A stretch of DNA of 14,101 bases from Holophagaceae bacterium (GTDB taxonomy: Bacteria; Acidobacteriota; Holophagae; Holophagales; Holophagaceae), in assembly GCA_003158505.1 (NCBI GenBank), contig PMJK01000153.1:4068-18168 (forward strand). The letters run 5' to 3'. How positions within the stretch are numbered: position 1 is the first letter of the stretch; each line of letters starts with the position of its first letter. The position numbers and the translations under genes are program-made. Below, piece by piece: positions 13,587-14,101 of this stretch. Under the pieces are notes generated by a model that made no database searches, was not told where the DNA came from, and saw nothing but the letters and a program-made list of their open reading frames with translations.

Positions 13587-13769
13587 ATGGAACATGCCAT
13601 GAGCGAATCAAAAAATTTCTCCAAAGACCCGACTTGCGGGATGACCGTGGACGAAGCCACCTCCCTTCATTCGGATCGGGATGGGAAGACCTACTATTTC
13701 TGCAGCGAACAGTGCCAGCAGAATTTCGTTTCCTTGTCCGCTGGTCAGTCCAAAACCTGCTGTGGATGA
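13587..13769 (+). CDS. YHS-domain metal-binding protein
   Basis: This 60-residue protein (56 if it starts at the ATG at 13599, also plausible) is a stand-alone YHS domain. The signature DPTCGMTVD (residues 14-22) and YYFCSEQCQQNF (36-47) give Cys17, Cys39 and Cys43 as likely metal ligands; the end KTCCG adds two cysteines. YHS domains commonly accompany heavy-metal ATPases, where they hand over or sense Cu or similar ions. It starts 36 bp after the Met-rich gene and stands 63 bp before the ATPase gene. The same reading frame continues without another stop into the ATPase, so only one TGA separates what in other bacteria can be one fused protein. Confidence 0.8.
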   Translation: MEHAMSESKNFSKDPTCGMTVDEATSLHSDRDGKTYYFCSEQCQQNFVSLSAGQSKTCCG

Positions 13770-13772
13770 CAC

Positions 13773-13786
13773 CGGACCGCCGTCCG
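13773..13786 (+). other. short hairpin just after the YHS stop codon
   Basis: CGGAC-cgcc-GTCCG is a perfect 5-bp stem with a 4-nt loop beginning three bases after the TGA. No T-run follows. It may be chance, an attenuator, or a structure affecting termination at the TGA. Confidence 0.4.
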
Positions 13787-13832
13787 CCATGTCAAGCCTG
13801 GCCAAGCCCTCCAAACACGGAATCGGGCTTCC

Positions 13833-14101
13833 ATGAGTGTCGATACCGTTTCCACGCCCGCCGCTGGGGGTATACCAGCGGCGGGCGTGCCCGCATCGGG
13901 ACCTCCGGTCTACACCTGCCCCATGCACCCCGAGGTGCGGCAGGACCATCCTGGTCCCTGCCCCAAGTGCGGCATGGCGCTGGAACTGGAAACACCCACA
14001 GCCACCACGGATGATGGGGAAAACGCCGAGCTTCGCGACATGACGAGGCGTTTTTGGATCAGCGCCGCGCTGGCATTTCCCGTCTTTGTCTTGGCGATGG
14101 C
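13833..14101 (+). CDS. copper/heavy-metal P1B-type ATPase, N-terminal part (3'-truncated by window end)
   Basis: Only the first 89 residues are in the window and the frame is still open at the right edge. Residues 27-51 are a heavy-metal-binding domain (YTCPMHPEV, then GPCPKCGMALE; Cys29, Met31, His32, Cys43, Cys46). This type precedes many copper- or silver-exporting CopA/SilP ATPases and some CusA/CusB proteins. The segment RRFWISAALAFPVFVLAM (72-89) is the start of the first membrane helix in the usual ATPase position, which separates this from the Cus proteins. The ATG at 13833 has only a weak upstream site. The first ~20 residues are a low-complexity Ala/Gly/Pro tail encoded by a strong inverted repeat. 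The catalytic DKTGT and metal-transport CPC motifs lie beyond the window, so metal specificity is inferred from the neighbours. Confidence 0.82.
   Translation, partial: MSVDTVSTPAAGGIPAAGVPASGPPVYTCPMHPEVRQDHPGPCPKCGMALELETPTATTDDGENAELRDMTRRFWISAALAFPVFVLAM
13853..13889. repeat. 15-bp perfect inverted repeat in the ATPase start region
   Basis: CACGCCCGCCGCTGG (13853-13867) is repeated in reverse complement as CCAGCGGCGGGCGTG (13875-13889) around the 7-nt loop GGGTATA. The stem begins 17 nt after the start codon and would be very stable in mRNA. It encodes the TPAAGGIPAAGV segment. No T-run follows on the + strand. Confidence 0.85.

Noticed and set aside
1..14101. CRISPR arrays, tRNA/rRNA genes, transposases or phage genes
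   Set aside because: None seen on either strand; no regularly spaced repeats and no mobile-element protein motifs.

Overview
The window is compact, GC-rich bacterial DNA that reads as ordinary chromosome. There are no rRNA or tRNA genes, CRISPR arrays, phage genes or insertion sequences that I can see. An OmpA-type outer-membrane protein with an 8-strand-like barrel region, a lipobox lipoprotein and Sec signal peptides indicate a Gram-negative (diderm) host. The gene mix (anaerobe-style CoA metabolism, encapsulin-ferritin, an ice-binding-fold surface lipoprotein, copper handling) would fit a Holophaga/Geothrix-type Acidobacteriota, but that placement is from general impression and is tentative.

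Positions 1-6221 (+ strand) hold an acyl-CoA metabolism block. It contains the 3' part of a family I CoA-transferase, a FabH-like ketosynthase III with an apparent Cys-His-His active site, a membrane-anchored alpha/beta hydrolase, an exported SHOCT-domain protein, an SCP-x type thiolase, a small unrecognised protein with a duplicated GPDVxHPN motif, and an NAD-type short-chain dehydrogenase. Dehydrogenase plus thiolase would form and cleave a 3-oxoacyl-CoA, and the CoA-transferase would activate a carboxylate. The ketosynthase and the small protein are the unexplained parts. The substrate cannot be told from this window.

Positions 6222-10035 begin with a 453-bp AT-richer leader. It is followed by a large lipoprotein (three ~120-residue bacterial Ig-like repeats, then a DUF3494 ice-binding-type domain). 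40 bp later comes an OmpA family protein with two tandem OmpA C-terminal domains, the second of which has lost its peptidoglycan-binding Asp. Together they look like a cell-surface pair.

Positions 10036-10730 hold a small possible ribbon-helix-helix protein whose 3' end contains a 46-nt near-perfect hairpin with a GAAA loop, then a gene-free stretch.

Positions 10731-12517 (- strand) are a tight three-gene operon in transcription order: Fe/Mn superoxide dismutase, encapsulated ferritin (EncFtn) with a C-terminal encapsulin cargo tag, and a family 1 encapsulin shell. The first two genes overlap by ATGA. The likely combined role is superoxide and iron detoxification with iron stored in a protein nanocompartment. 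A 17-bp palindrome lies in the upstream region.

Positions 13033-14101 (+ strand) are a copper/heavy-metal module: a secreted Met/His-rich small protein, a YHS-domain metal-binding protein, and the start of a P1B-type ATPase with an N-terminal heavy-metal-binding domain, cut by the window end. The YHS gene and the ATPase share one reading frame separated by a single TGA. The ATPase start region contains a 15-bp perfect inverted repeat.
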